Below, one piece after another: positions 56,293-64,000 of a stretch of 64,000 bases of DNA (position 1 is the stretch's first letter; each line of letters begins with the position of its first letter). A model generated the notes under the pieces. That model saw only the letters and a program-made list of their open reading frames with translations, was not told the DNA's origin and made no database searches. Location of the stretch: contig NZ_PPPD01000001.1 in NCBI RefSeq assembly GCF_002901445.1, positions 186,001-250,000 on the forward strand. Direction: 5' to 3'. The DNA comes from Deinococcus koreensis (GTDB taxonomy: Bacteria; Deinococcota; Deinococci; Deinococcales; Deinococcaceae). The position numbers and the translations under genes are program-made.

Positions 56293-57059
56293 TGTCGCGG
56301 CCGCCTGCCCCCCCACGACCCCGGCGTGGCTGGCGACCGGCAGGCAGCACCGTGTTCACCCTGCTCGGGGTACTGTCGTACCTGCTGCTGCGCCAGTTGC
56401 CGCCCGACAATTCGCTTGCGCGCGTGAAGGCGGCGGGAGTGCTCACCGCCTGCGTGCCCCCCTCCCTGCCGCCCTTCATCTCCTCCGACGGCTCGGCGGC
56501 CACCGGCAGCGAGGCCCGTCTGATCGAGGCGGCCGCGAGGCGCATGGGCGTGCCGGTCGGCTGGAACATCCAGGCTGCCTGGGGCACCTCGCCCGACCCC
56601 GTGGACTGGGGCGTGCGGCCGGAGTCGTGCGACGTGCTGGCCGGCGGCATCGTGGTGAACGCGGAAACCCAGGGACTGATGCAGGTGCTTCCCTACCGCA
56701 CCGTGGGCTGGGCGCTGCTGAGCACGGCGCCGCAGCCCACGAAACTGGCCGTCGTGACCAACCACTGGGGTCTGGCCGCCGACGACGCCTACGGCTGGGC
56801 CGACGCCCGCGGGCTGGACTTCCTGGCCTACCCTTCGGCGACCGAGGCGCTGGCCGCCCTGCGAAGCGGTGAGCGCGACAGCGTGCTGGCGCTGGAGGAC
56901 GAGGTGGAGTGGCTGCGCGCCCAGCTTCCCGGGAGCCGGCCCCAGGCCCTGCCCACGCTGCCCCGCCAGACCCTGGCGCTGGGCCTGTGGAAGAACAACA
57001 TCACACTGAAAAGAGTCGTGCAGGGCAGCCTGCCCAGGCCGGCCGACGCCGGCCAGTAA
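56292..57059 (+). CDS. Membrane-anchored SBP-like quinoprotein-associated protein
   Basis: 255 residues; ATG overlaps the permease stop as TGATG. A basic Pro/Arg-rich cytosolic tail and one TM (STVFTLLGVLSYLLLRQL, about 19-36) anchor it. The outside domain starts RVKAAGVLTACVPPSLPPFISSDG and has RLIEAAARRMGVPVGWNI and SCDVLAGGIV, a divergent relative of the binding protein at 53589. Unlike that protein it is tethered, so it may present a ligand to the ABC-2 permease. Last gene of the cluster. Confidence 0.75.
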   Translation: MSRPPAPPRPRRGWRPAGSTVFTLLGVLSYLLLRQLPPDNSLARVKAAGVLTACVPPSLPPFISSDGSAATGSEARLIEAAARRMGVPVGWNIQAAWGTSPDPVDWGVRPESCDVLAGGIVVNAETQGLMQVLPYRTVGWALLSTAPQPTKLAVVTNHWGLAADDAYGWADARGLDFLAYPSATEALAALRSGERDSVLALEDEVEWLRAQLPGSRPQALPTLPRQTLALGLWKNNITLKRVVQGSLPRPADAGQ

Positions 57060-57364
57060 CTCCGCTCTGATCCAGAATGCTGGCATCGGACAGAAGGCCC
57101 TCACTCGTGGGGAGTGCTCAGACCCAAGCACTGTCTGATCAGCCTCTCCCCCGGCGTGATCGGGCGACGGCGGGGTGTCCCCAGCGGCGGGACAGCCGCC
57201 CGGCGGTGAGCTGAAGGAAACATAGGCAGGACTGTCAGGCAGCCGACAGGCACCGGGGAAACGGGGTGTACACTGGGTCAAAGCTGGGCGTGTTCCCAGC
57301 GGATTTCTGCGGGCGGTGACCCACTCCCACTGCCGCTCGTGAATCTGTTCACAGGAGATGTGCT
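57060..57364 (+). promoter_or_regulatory. Intergenic leader of ndh
   Basis: 305 bases without a gene. TACACT at about 57269-57274 is a possible -10 box about 90 bases before the ATG, without a clear -35. AGGAGA near 57353 is the ribosome binding site. No terminator for the preceding operon was recognised. Confidence 0.35.
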
Positions 57365-58504
<1,140 letters not shown>

Positions 58505-58522
58505 TCGAGGGCAAGCTGGAAG

Positions 58523-58550
58523 AGCCGGAGCTGCGTGCTCCGGCTTTTTT
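58523..58550 (+). terminator. Intrinsic terminator of ndh
   Basis: AGCCGGAGC and GCTCCGGCT form a 9-bp perfect stem over TGCGT, followed by a run of six T (58545-58550). The last T is also part of the stop codon of the convergent gene. Confidence 0.92.
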
Positions 58551-59224
58551 CATGTCGGTGTTTCTGGCTCCAGCCAGGGAAAGCCCCAGGGGGCGGAATA
58601 ACTAAGCGCCTTGACCCGCGCCGCATCGTGCAGGCGAACGGGTAACGGAAAATCGGCGGGATAAACGGGCACGATCATCAGTGGCCGCACGGGTTTCGGA
58701 TTGACCCAGTGCGCCTCCAGCACGAGGCCCAGACCGCCATGCTCGTAAGCTGGAGATTGCCTAAACCCCGACCGGCTCAGGACGTACACGGCCCCTGGCT
58801 GCAGCAGCGTGCGTGCGTCCGTGACCTCTGACGCCAGGGGCGCAACCGAGTAGAAGTAGCGCATGGGTGACCATTGCCCGTCCTCCCACTGCCGCAGGGC
58901 CATATCGCTCTGCTGAGCTACGTTGGGGCTACGAAAGGCGTACATCATGGCCCAGAGGGCGTCCGAAGTAGCATAGACCCCGATGGTGTTGCTGAAGTCG
59001 TCGGGCTGGGCGTAGTCGTGATCTCGTGGCACCAGTTCGGTGAGTGAGGTGTGCGGGGAGCCGTGCAACAACAACCCGCGCCCCGCCAGCCACTCCAGAA
59101 AGAGCCAGCGCGGCACGCCGTCGGGTAGCGCCGTCAGGTCGTGCTCGCTCCACGCCCGCTCGAAGGCCTGCACCGCCGATTCGGGCAGCTTGACCCGGGG
59201 GGCCTCGAGCATCCAGGGTCGCAT
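58550..59224 (-). CDS. Unknown protein with ADP-ribosyltransferase-like pattern
   Basis: 224 residues from ATG 59224. Cytosolic. The core LLLHGSPHTSLTELVPR ... DFSNTIGVYATSDALWAMMYAFRS resembles the first strand (HGS/HGT) and the VYAT-helix of ART/PARP-fold enzymes, where an NAD-binding His begins the fold. No catalytic Glu motif could be assigned with confidence. I do not recognise a named family. It shares a terminator region with ndh and lies 17 bases from the start side of the rph-like gene's stop, so it may be cotranscribed with the TetR-rph pair. Confidence 0.6.
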   Translation of the reverse strand: MRPWMLEAPRVKLPESAVQAFERAWSEHDLTALPDGVPRWLFLEWLAGRGLLLHGSPHTSLTELVPRDHDYAQPDDFSNTIGVYATSDALWAMMYAFRSPNVAQQSDMALRQWEDGQWSPMRYFYSVAPLASEVTDARTLLQPGAVYVLSRSGFRQSPAYEHGGLGLVLEAHWVNPKPVRPLMIVPVYPADFPLPVRLHDAARVKALSYSAPWGFPWLEPETPT

Positions 59225-59241
59225 TCCCCAAGACTATGCCC

Positions 59242-61890
59242 TCAGTTGAGCACCTCCACATAGCCCAGGTCGCCGTTGACCCGCACGCGCTGACCGCTGC
59301 GGATGCGCCGGGTCGCGTCCTCCACGCCGACGACCGCCGGCAGGCCATACTCGCGCGCCACCAGGGAGCCGTGGGTCATCAGGCCGCCGACCTCGGTGAC
59401 CAGACCGGCCGCGGCCACAAACAGCGGCGTCCAGCCGGGGTCGGTGAAGGGAGCGATCAGGATCTCACCCGGCTGCACGGGTGGGTCGGCCAGGCTCAGC
59501 ATCACGCGCGCCCGCCCCTCCACCACGCCGGCCGAGACGGGCTGGCCCCCCAGCGCCCCGTCCGGCATGGGCTGAGCAACCGGGCGCCCGGTGATGATCT
59601 CGCCGTCGCTGGTCATCACGCGCGGCGGGCGGAGGCGCGAGTCGTGGGCGAAGGTGGTCTGGCGGGCAGACGCCACGCCGTCCAGCACGCGGTCAGGATG
59701 GGCGACCGCCTCCTGCAGCTCCGGCAGGGTCAGGCACCAGACCTGGCCGGGCGAGCCCAGCTGACCCCGGGCCGCCAGCACCACGCCGGCCTCCTGAAGG
59801 ACGGGCCTGACGAGTCCGAGCACCCGCACCAGCAGGAATTTGGGATGCTCGCGCAGCGGCAGGTAGGTGCGAACCGCCCGGACGAGATGGCGCACGAGCA
59901 AGCCCCGGAAGGGCCCCGCCGCCCGCAGAACCCGCCCGGCGGCCTGCTGCGCCCCTGCCTGGAGGGCCTGCGCCTGCTGGCGGTGCGTCCCCGCCCCGGC
60001 TCCCAGCTGGCCCGTGAGCATGTTCAGGAGGGGCGCCGGGTCGTCGTGCCAGCGCGGGCGGCTGAGATCGATCTCACTGGAGGCCCGGGCCCCGTAGCGA
60101 GCCAGGAAGGTCTGCCAGAGCGTCAGGAAGGGTTCACCGCCGGGCAGCCGGCCGACGTCGAGCCGTTCCTGTGCGCTCAGCTCCGTCCGGCGCAGCCGGG
60201 CGATCAGGTCGGCGTGCCCGTGCGCCGCGTCCGCGAGGTCGCCCAGCGCCAGGCCCATCTCGGTGGTGACGTTGCCGCGCTGGCCGGAGCCGACCGCGAT
60301 CAGGTCGGCGCGGGCGGCGAAGCGGGCCCCGAACTGGCGCAGCAGCGTGTCGCTCAGGACACCCGCCATGAGCCGGGAGACGAGCGGATAGAGCGGCGGG
60401 CCGATCAGGGTACGGAGCTGCCCCATCACCACCTCCAGCCGGGCGTCCAGCGTGGGGGCCGCGTCCAGCGCCGCTCGGAAGGCGCCCAGCAGCCGGTTCG
60501 TGCTCTCCAGTTCGGCGGCGGCCACGTCGCCCCGCTCGGGGCGCAGGAGATGTCCCAGGGCCGGGCCGACCACCGGCGCCAGGCCGCGCAGCGCCCGCCG
60601 GCCGCTGACCCTGGGGCCGCGCTGGAACTCGGGCCGCGCCGCGAGCTGTGCCAGCGGGTCGCCCATGCGGGCGTCGATGTTGGCGCCCGCGGCGCGGGGC
60701 AGCACCCGGCGCAGCAGGGGGTAACGCAGGGCATAGGAGATGTCCAGATACAGCCGCCCGCCGGCGACCGTGAGCAGCGGATTTTCCAGGGCGTGCGGGG
60801 GTCGCCCGATGGGAAACAGCACCCGCCAGAGCGAGGCGGCCAGCGGCGGCAGGGCGTCGGTCATGACCTGCAGGTGGCTGAAGCTGAGGTAGGCGTGCAG
60901 CTGGCCGTCCCCGGGCGCCGGCGCGGGCAGCGGAAAGAGCGTCGTGATGGGCCGTGACTGCAGGACGTACCACTGGCCGCCCACGCCCGCCCATTCGATG
61001 TCCTGGGGCACGCCGTAATGCGCCTCGATGCGCCCGCCCAGCTCGGCCAGGGCCAGGGCCTGGGCGTCCGTCAGGGCGGGGGTCTGGGCCTGATCTCCCC
61101 CGAGGGGCACGCGCCGGATTCCTCCCTGCGGGGCCGAGCGCAGGGCGAAGGTCTTCCCGGAGATGATCCGCCCGGTGACCCGCCCGTTCTGCCGATCCAC
61201 CGTGTAGGCGTCGGCACTCACCACCCCCGACACCAGCGCCTCACCCAGCCCGAAGGCAGCGTCGATCCGCGCCAGGCCGCGCTGCCCGGTCGTGGGATCG
61301 GCGGTGAACAGGATGCCGGAGACCTCGGGGTCGATCAGCCGCTGCACCACCACGGCGAGCCCCAGGCCACGCGGCGCCACACCCACCTGAGCGCGGTAGA
61401 GCAGCGCCCGCTCGTTGAACAGCGACGCCCAGCAGTCGCGGATCGCGCCCAGCAGCCCTTCCAGCCCCCGCACGTTCAGGAAGGTGTCCTGCTGCCCCGC
61501 GAAGGACGCGCCGGGCAGATCCTCGGCGGTCGCGCTGGAGCGCACAGCATAGGCGTGGCCCGGCCCCAGCGTCCTCCACGCCTGTTCGGCGGCCTGGGCG
61601 ACCTCGGGCGGCACCGGCACGGCGCGCAGCCGGGACTGCCAGCGCCCGCTCAGGGCCTGGGCGGCGGCGTGATCCCCCGGCCGGAGGGCCTCCAGCTCGG
61701 CGATCATCGTCTCAGCGTCGGCCAGCCCGGCCAGAAAGCGCTCGTACGCCGCCACCGTGAGACAGAAGCCGGGCGGCACGGCGAAGCCCGCGGCGCTCAG
61801 CTCGCCCAGGTTCGCGCCCTTGCCGCCCACCCGCGCCAGATCGCCGGCCCGAATGGCTTCGAAGGGCAGGACATACGGGCCGGGCGTCAC
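59242..61890 (-). CDS. Rifampin-phosphotransferase/PEP-synthase-like enzyme
   Basis: 882 residues from GTG 61890 (GTGA overlap with the regulator). N-terminal PEP-synthase ATP-binding domain (VGGKGANLGEL, AVRSSATAEDLPGASFAGQQDTFLNV, DIEWA...WYVLQSRPI). A long Ala/Arg-rich middle domain sits where Rph holds the antibiotic. The C-terminal swivelling His domain contains GGLMTHGSLVAREYGLPAVVG with H840 as phospho-acceptor. Length and three-domain order match rifamycin-inactivating Rph (about 865 aa) better than PpsA (about 800 aa with a PEP-binding C domain). The middle domain is divergent, so another small-molecule substrate is possible. Confidence 0.82.
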   Translation of the reverse strand: MTPGPYVLPFEAIRAGDLARVGGKGANLGELSAAGFAVPPGFCLTVAAYERFLAGLADAETMIAELEALRPGDHAAAQALSGRWQSRLRAVPVPPEVAQAAEQAWRTLGPGHAYAVRSSATAEDLPGASFAGQQDTFLNVRGLEGLLGAIRDCWASLFNERALLYRAQVGVAPRGLGLAVVVQRLIDPEVSGILFTADPTTGQRGLARIDAAFGLGEALVSGVVSADAYTVDRQNGRVTGRIISGKTFALRSAPQGGIRRVPLGGDQAQTPALTDAQALALAELGGRIEAHYGVPQDIEWAGVGGQWYVLQSRPITTLFPLPAPAPGDGQLHAYLSFSHLQVMTDALPPLAASLWRVLFPIGRPPHALENPLLTVAGGRLYLDISYALRYPLLRRVLPRAAGANIDARMGDPLAQLAARPEFQRGPRVSGRRALRGLAPVVGPALGHLLRPERGDVAAAELESTNRLLGAFRAALDAAPTLDARLEVVMGQLRTLIGPPLYPLVSRLMAGVLSDTLLRQFGARFAARADLIAVGSGQRGNVTTEMGLALGDLADAAHGHADLIARLRRTELSAQERLDVGRLPGGEPFLTLWQTFLARYGARASSEIDLSRPRWHDDPAPLLNMLTGQLGAGAGTHRQQAQALQAGAQQAAGRVLRAAGPFRGLLVRHLVRAVRTYLPLREHPKFLLVRVLGLVRPVLQEAGVVLAARGQLGSPGQVWCLTLPELQEAVAHPDRVLDGVASARQTTFAHDSRLRPPRVMTSDGEIITGRPVAQPMPDGALGGQPVSAGVVEGRARVMLSLADPPVQPGEILIAPFTDPGWTPLFVAAAGLVTEVGGLMTHGSLVAREYGLPAVVGVEDATRRIRSGQRVRVNGDLGYVEVLN

Positions 61891-62639
61891 GCCGTTCCCC
61901 CCGCGCCGTCCAGAAACAGCCCCACGATGAGTTCGGCGGTCTGCCGGGGGTCGGTCACGCCCAGACCGTAGCGGCTGGGGCCGATCAGGCCGAAGGCGAA
62001 CAGCAGCCCCAGCAGCGCCAGGGCCAGCTGCTGCGGCTCGGCCCCCGCGCTGAGCCGCCCGGCCTCCTGGTGACGGCGCAGGGAGCGGGCCAGCAGTTCC
62101 AGGGCCCGCTCGGTGCCGTGCCGCACCCGTTCCAGGTAGGCCCGCTCGGCATCGCTGCCGAAGAGGCTCAGGCGGATCAGGCCCCCGGTCTGGGCCAGCC
62201 CCTCCAGCCCAGCGCGCACCAGGGCTGTCAGCTCTCCCCGCAGGTCGTCGGTCGGCGCCTGCTCCAGCGTCCGCAGGACGCCGCGAGGCGTCAGTTCCTC
62301 CACAACCGCGCCCACCAGCGCCTCCTTGTCGCCGAACTGGCGGTAGACGGTCGCCACTCCGACCCCGGCCTGCTGGGCGATCTGCTCCATGGTGCTGCCC
62401 AGCAGGCCGTGGCTGCCCAGCACCTCGGCGGCGGCGCGCAGGATGCGGGTGCGGGTGTCGTCGGCGGGCACGCCCTCATCCAGCAATTTCAGCAATCCAG
62501 CCCTTCCCCCATGCCGGCGATACAGCGTGGCCCGCGAGACGCCCAGATGCTCGGCCAGCCGATCCATCGTCGTGTGGGGCGAGCTTTTCAGCAGTCGTGC
62601 GGCCTGCAGCAGCTCCCCTTCCATCTCCCGAGATGACAT
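61887..62639 (-). CDS. TetR-type regulator with two N-terminal HTH modules
   Basis: 250 residues from ATG 62639. Two TetR_N-like HTH units lie in tandem: TTMDRLAEHLGVSRATLYRRHGG at about 24-46 and STMEQIAQQAGVGVATVYRQFGD at about 82-104. A C-terminal ligand-binding helical domain follows (residues 120-250). It overlaps the rph-like gene, so it probably controls that gene and itself through the palindrome at its promoter. The ATG is set by the TATACT box 7 nt upstream, giving a leaderless mRNA. Confidence 0.86.
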   Translation of the reverse strand: MSSREMEGELLQAARLLKSSPHTTMDRLAEHLGVSRATLYRRHGGRAGLLKLLDEGVPADDTRTRILRAAAEVLGSHGLLGSTMEQIAQQAGVGVATVYRQFGDKEALVGAVVEELTPRGVLRTLEQAPTDDLRGELTALVRAGLEGLAQTGGLIRLSLFGSDAERAYLERVRHGTERALELLARSLRRHQEAGRLSAGAEPQQLALALLGLLFAFGLIGPSRYGLGVTDPRQTAELIVGLFLDGAGGTA

Positions 62640-62643
62640 GATC

Positions 62644-62675
62644 GAGAGTATACTCTCTCGTCTCGTCTCAGACAA
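62644..62675 (-). promoter_or_regulatory. Promoter and palindromic operator of the TetR-rph operon
   Basis: Minus strand: -35 TTGTCT (62670-62675), 17-bp spacer, -10 TATACT (62647-62652). The -10 lies in the centre of the perfect 14-bp palindrome GAGAGTATACTCTC (62644-62657). Direct GACGA repeats lie just upstream. A repressor bound there would block the polymerase, the normal autoregulation of TetR proteins. Confidence 0.75.
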
Positions 62676-62776
62676 CGGGCAACCGTGTGATGACCTCTCC
62701 TTTCGACGAAGATCGCCTCTGACACGGCCTTGCGGCGAACACTGGTCTGCCGCTCTAGAGCCTAGGCAGACTGGGC

Positions 62777-62826
62777 TTGACATTCCCCCCTACTCAGGCG
62801 GACTATGGAGACAGACATAGCTATGT
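62777..62826 (+). promoter_or_regulatory. Promoter and candidate PadR operator
   Basis: TTGACA at 62777-62782 is a consensus -35; GACTAT at 62801-62806 (18-bp spacer) or TATGGA at 62804 may be the -10. Just downstream is the perfect 12-bp palindrome ACATAGCTATGT (62815-62826), well placed for autoregulation by the PadR protein. Confidence 0.6.
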
Positions 62827-62889
62827 ACGGGCAGCAGCCGCGCGGGACGCCACGCGGTCAATGCCCCCCCGCCCTTCTCCGGAGGCCCC

Positions 62890-63219
62890 ATGAACCCTGA
62901 CCTGCTGCGCGGCAACCTCGACCTGATCCTGCTGACCATCCTGGAGGCGCGGCCCCTGTACGGCTTCGCCATCATTCAGGAGGCGAAAGAGCGCACGGGT
63001 GGCCTGTTCGACTTCAAGGAGGGCAGCCTGTACCCGGCGCTGCACCGGCTGGAGCAGGACGGCCTGCTGGCCGCGCAGCAGGGCGAGGTCGGCCGCAACG
63101 GCAAGCCCCGCAAGTACTACGCCATCACCGACCAGGGGCGCCAGACGCTGCAGACCAAGCGTCAGGAGTTCAACGCCTTCACGGGCGCCGTGCAGCGCCT
63201 GACGGGAAACGGCGCATGA
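62890..63219 (+). CDS. PadR-family transcriptional regulator
   Basis: 109 residues, GGAGG four bases before the ATG. Winged helix of PadR type: LRGNLDLILLTILEARPLYGFAIIQEAKERTGGLFDFKEGSLYPALHRLEQDGLL, then the wing GRNGKPRKYYAITDQGRQTL. Short C-terminal dimerisation helix (PadR-s2 type). Overlaps the next gene by four bases (ATGA), typical of PadR regulators cotranscribed with a membrane partner. Confidence 0.93.
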   Translation: MNPDLLRGNLDLILLTILEARPLYGFAIIQEAKERTGGLFDFKEGSLYPALHRLEQDGLLAAQQGEVGRNGKPRKYYAITDQGRQTLQTKRQEFNAFTGAVQRLTGNGA

Positions 63220-64000
63220 CCACGCGGGCCCTGAGCGACCAGCGTGCCCTGACCACCTACCTGCGCCGCGCCACCTGGGGCCTGCCTGAAGGCCGCCGCC
63301 AGGAACTCTGGGACGAGCTGGAAGAACACATCCTGACACGTGCCGAGCACCTGCAATTCACTGACCTCTCCCCTTCTCAGGCGCTGGCCCAGGCTCTTCG
63401 TGAACTCGGCCCACCGGCCCGATTGACCCTGGGCATGGCGAAGGTGTACACCATGCCGAAATTATTGATTGCCGCCGGAGCCGCTGCCCTCGCCCTCAGT
63501 GCTGCGCTGTATGCGATGGCGGGGGGTGGGGAAACGCCCATGCTTACTCTGCCCGTTGTCACGCAGAGCCCCGTCAAACCCTCCTGCGTTCGCGGCACCA
63601 AACCCAGTGGCGATAACATCACCATCGTCAGCGAGAACAACGGGATCACCTGCTATACGTTTAATGATGGGACGTCCTACCTCGGCGCCTATCTCAATGG
63701 CAACGACATCGTGAAAGCCATACGCGCCCAAGGTGGGCGAGCGACCCTGAAGGGCAATCGCCTGGACGTGAGTTTGCCGGGCACTGGGTCGGGTGGCGGT
63801 GAGATCGGCGCCAATTTCACCCGCAACGGTCAGCCCTACTTCGATGCGTTCAGACTGATTGATGGAGTTGGCACACCGCTGCCCATCCGCTTCGCGGGGT
63901 TCGCCGCGCCGCAGGTGCAGATCGGCGCGATCAATCTCCGCTTTGGGACTGGCGAACAATCCGTCGGCCGGTTGTTCTATAACCCCCTGTACAGCCTGTT
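63216..64000 (+). CDS. Membrane protein with permease-prefix-like N terminus (3' end outside window)
   Basis: At least 261 codons, open to the window edge. Residues 1-75 are a cytosolic helical domain (TTYLRRATWGLPEGRRQELWDELEEHIL) like the permease-prefix or DUF1700-type domains found beside PadR regulators. A TM follows at about 87-107 (LLIAAGAAALALSAALYAM). The outside part has two Cys (SC and ITCY) and a beta pattern NGNDIVKAIRAQGGRATLKGNRLDVSLPG that recalls copper-amine-oxidase-N-like stalk domains. Codon use becomes less GC-biased after the TM. Function unknown; probably a membrane sensor or anti-sigma-like partner of PadR. Confidence 0.75.
   Translation, partial: MTTRALSDQRALTTYLRRATWGLPEGRRQELWDELEEHILTRAEHLQFTDLSPSQALAQALRELGPPARLTLGMAKVYTMPKLLIAAGAAALALSAALYAMAGGGETPMLTLPVVTQSPVKPSCVRGTKPSGDNITIVSENNGITCYTFNDGTSYLGAYLNGNDIVKAIRAQGGRATLKGNRLDVSLPGTGSGGGEIGANFTRNGQPYFDAFRLIDGVGTPLPIRFAGFAAPQVQIGAINLRFGTGEQSVGRLFYNPLYSL

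Overview
The window is high-GC DNA (about two thirds G+C) with strong third-position GC codon bias. It most likely comes from a Deinococcus species. The support is a crtI-crtB carotenoid pair, a giant TamB/DUF490-type protein, a SAM-riboswitch metY-metX operon, OsmC, Mfd, CoxSLM-type hydroxylase genes, and many start codons preceded at 6-7 nt by a TANNNT -10 box, the leaderless arrangement described for Deinococcus. I saw no rRNA, tRNA, CRISPR array, transposase or prophage. Family assignments rest on recognised motifs; no database search was possible.

Layout. 1-9625: the 5' part of one giant TamB-like gene on the minus strand, leaving the window at its left edge. 9.8-21.3 kb: acylphosphatase, two tandem paralogous P-loop proteins, OsmC, an alpha/beta hydrolase, the carotenoid genes crtB-crtI, a methyltransferase, a two-gene membrane-stress-like operon, a Fur-family regulator, a small secreted protein and a metzincin-like lipoprotein. 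21.4-24.1 kb: promoter, SAM-I riboswitch and metY-metX. 24.1-32.5 kb: an NPCBM lipoprotein, a methyltransferase, a transglutaminase-like protein, mfd with an immunity-like HEAT-type gene directly downstream, a C39-peptidase gene broken by one in-frame TAG, and a DUF1345 membrane protein. 32.6-36.4 kb: a three-subunit molybdenum hydroxylase (form II CoxL type). 57.4-64 kb: type II NADH dehydrogenase, an ADP-ribosyltransferase-like unknown, a rifampin-phosphotransferase-like enzyme under a TetR-type regulator with two HTH modules, and a PadR regulator with a membrane partner.

The most interesting part is 36.5-57.1 kb, which I read as one functional locus arranged around a divergent control region (47527-48039). 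On the minus strand a substrate-binding protein is followed by seven genes that overlap or abut: ABC permease, ATPase, a second shortened permease, a large membrane protein, MoxR ATPase, DUF58 and a 1393-residue VWA membrane protein. On the plus strand lie a GAF-domain regulator, an MFS transporter, a Tat-exported Rieske protein, a PQQ-dependent alcohol dehydrogenase whose active site carries the Asp-x-Asp signature of lanthanide-dependent enzymes, a XoxJ/MxaJ-like binding protein, an ABC-2 transporter and a second membrane-anchored binding protein. MoxR, DUF58 and VWA proteins recall the mxaR-S-A-C-K-L accessory genes that load metal into methanol dehydrogenase. The locus may therefore be a deinococcal lanthanide-quinoprotein system with its own maturation, uptake and electron-transfer parts. 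The adjacent molybdenum hydroxylase could oxidise the aldehyde product and the nearby NDH-2 belongs to respiration; these last two links are inference.
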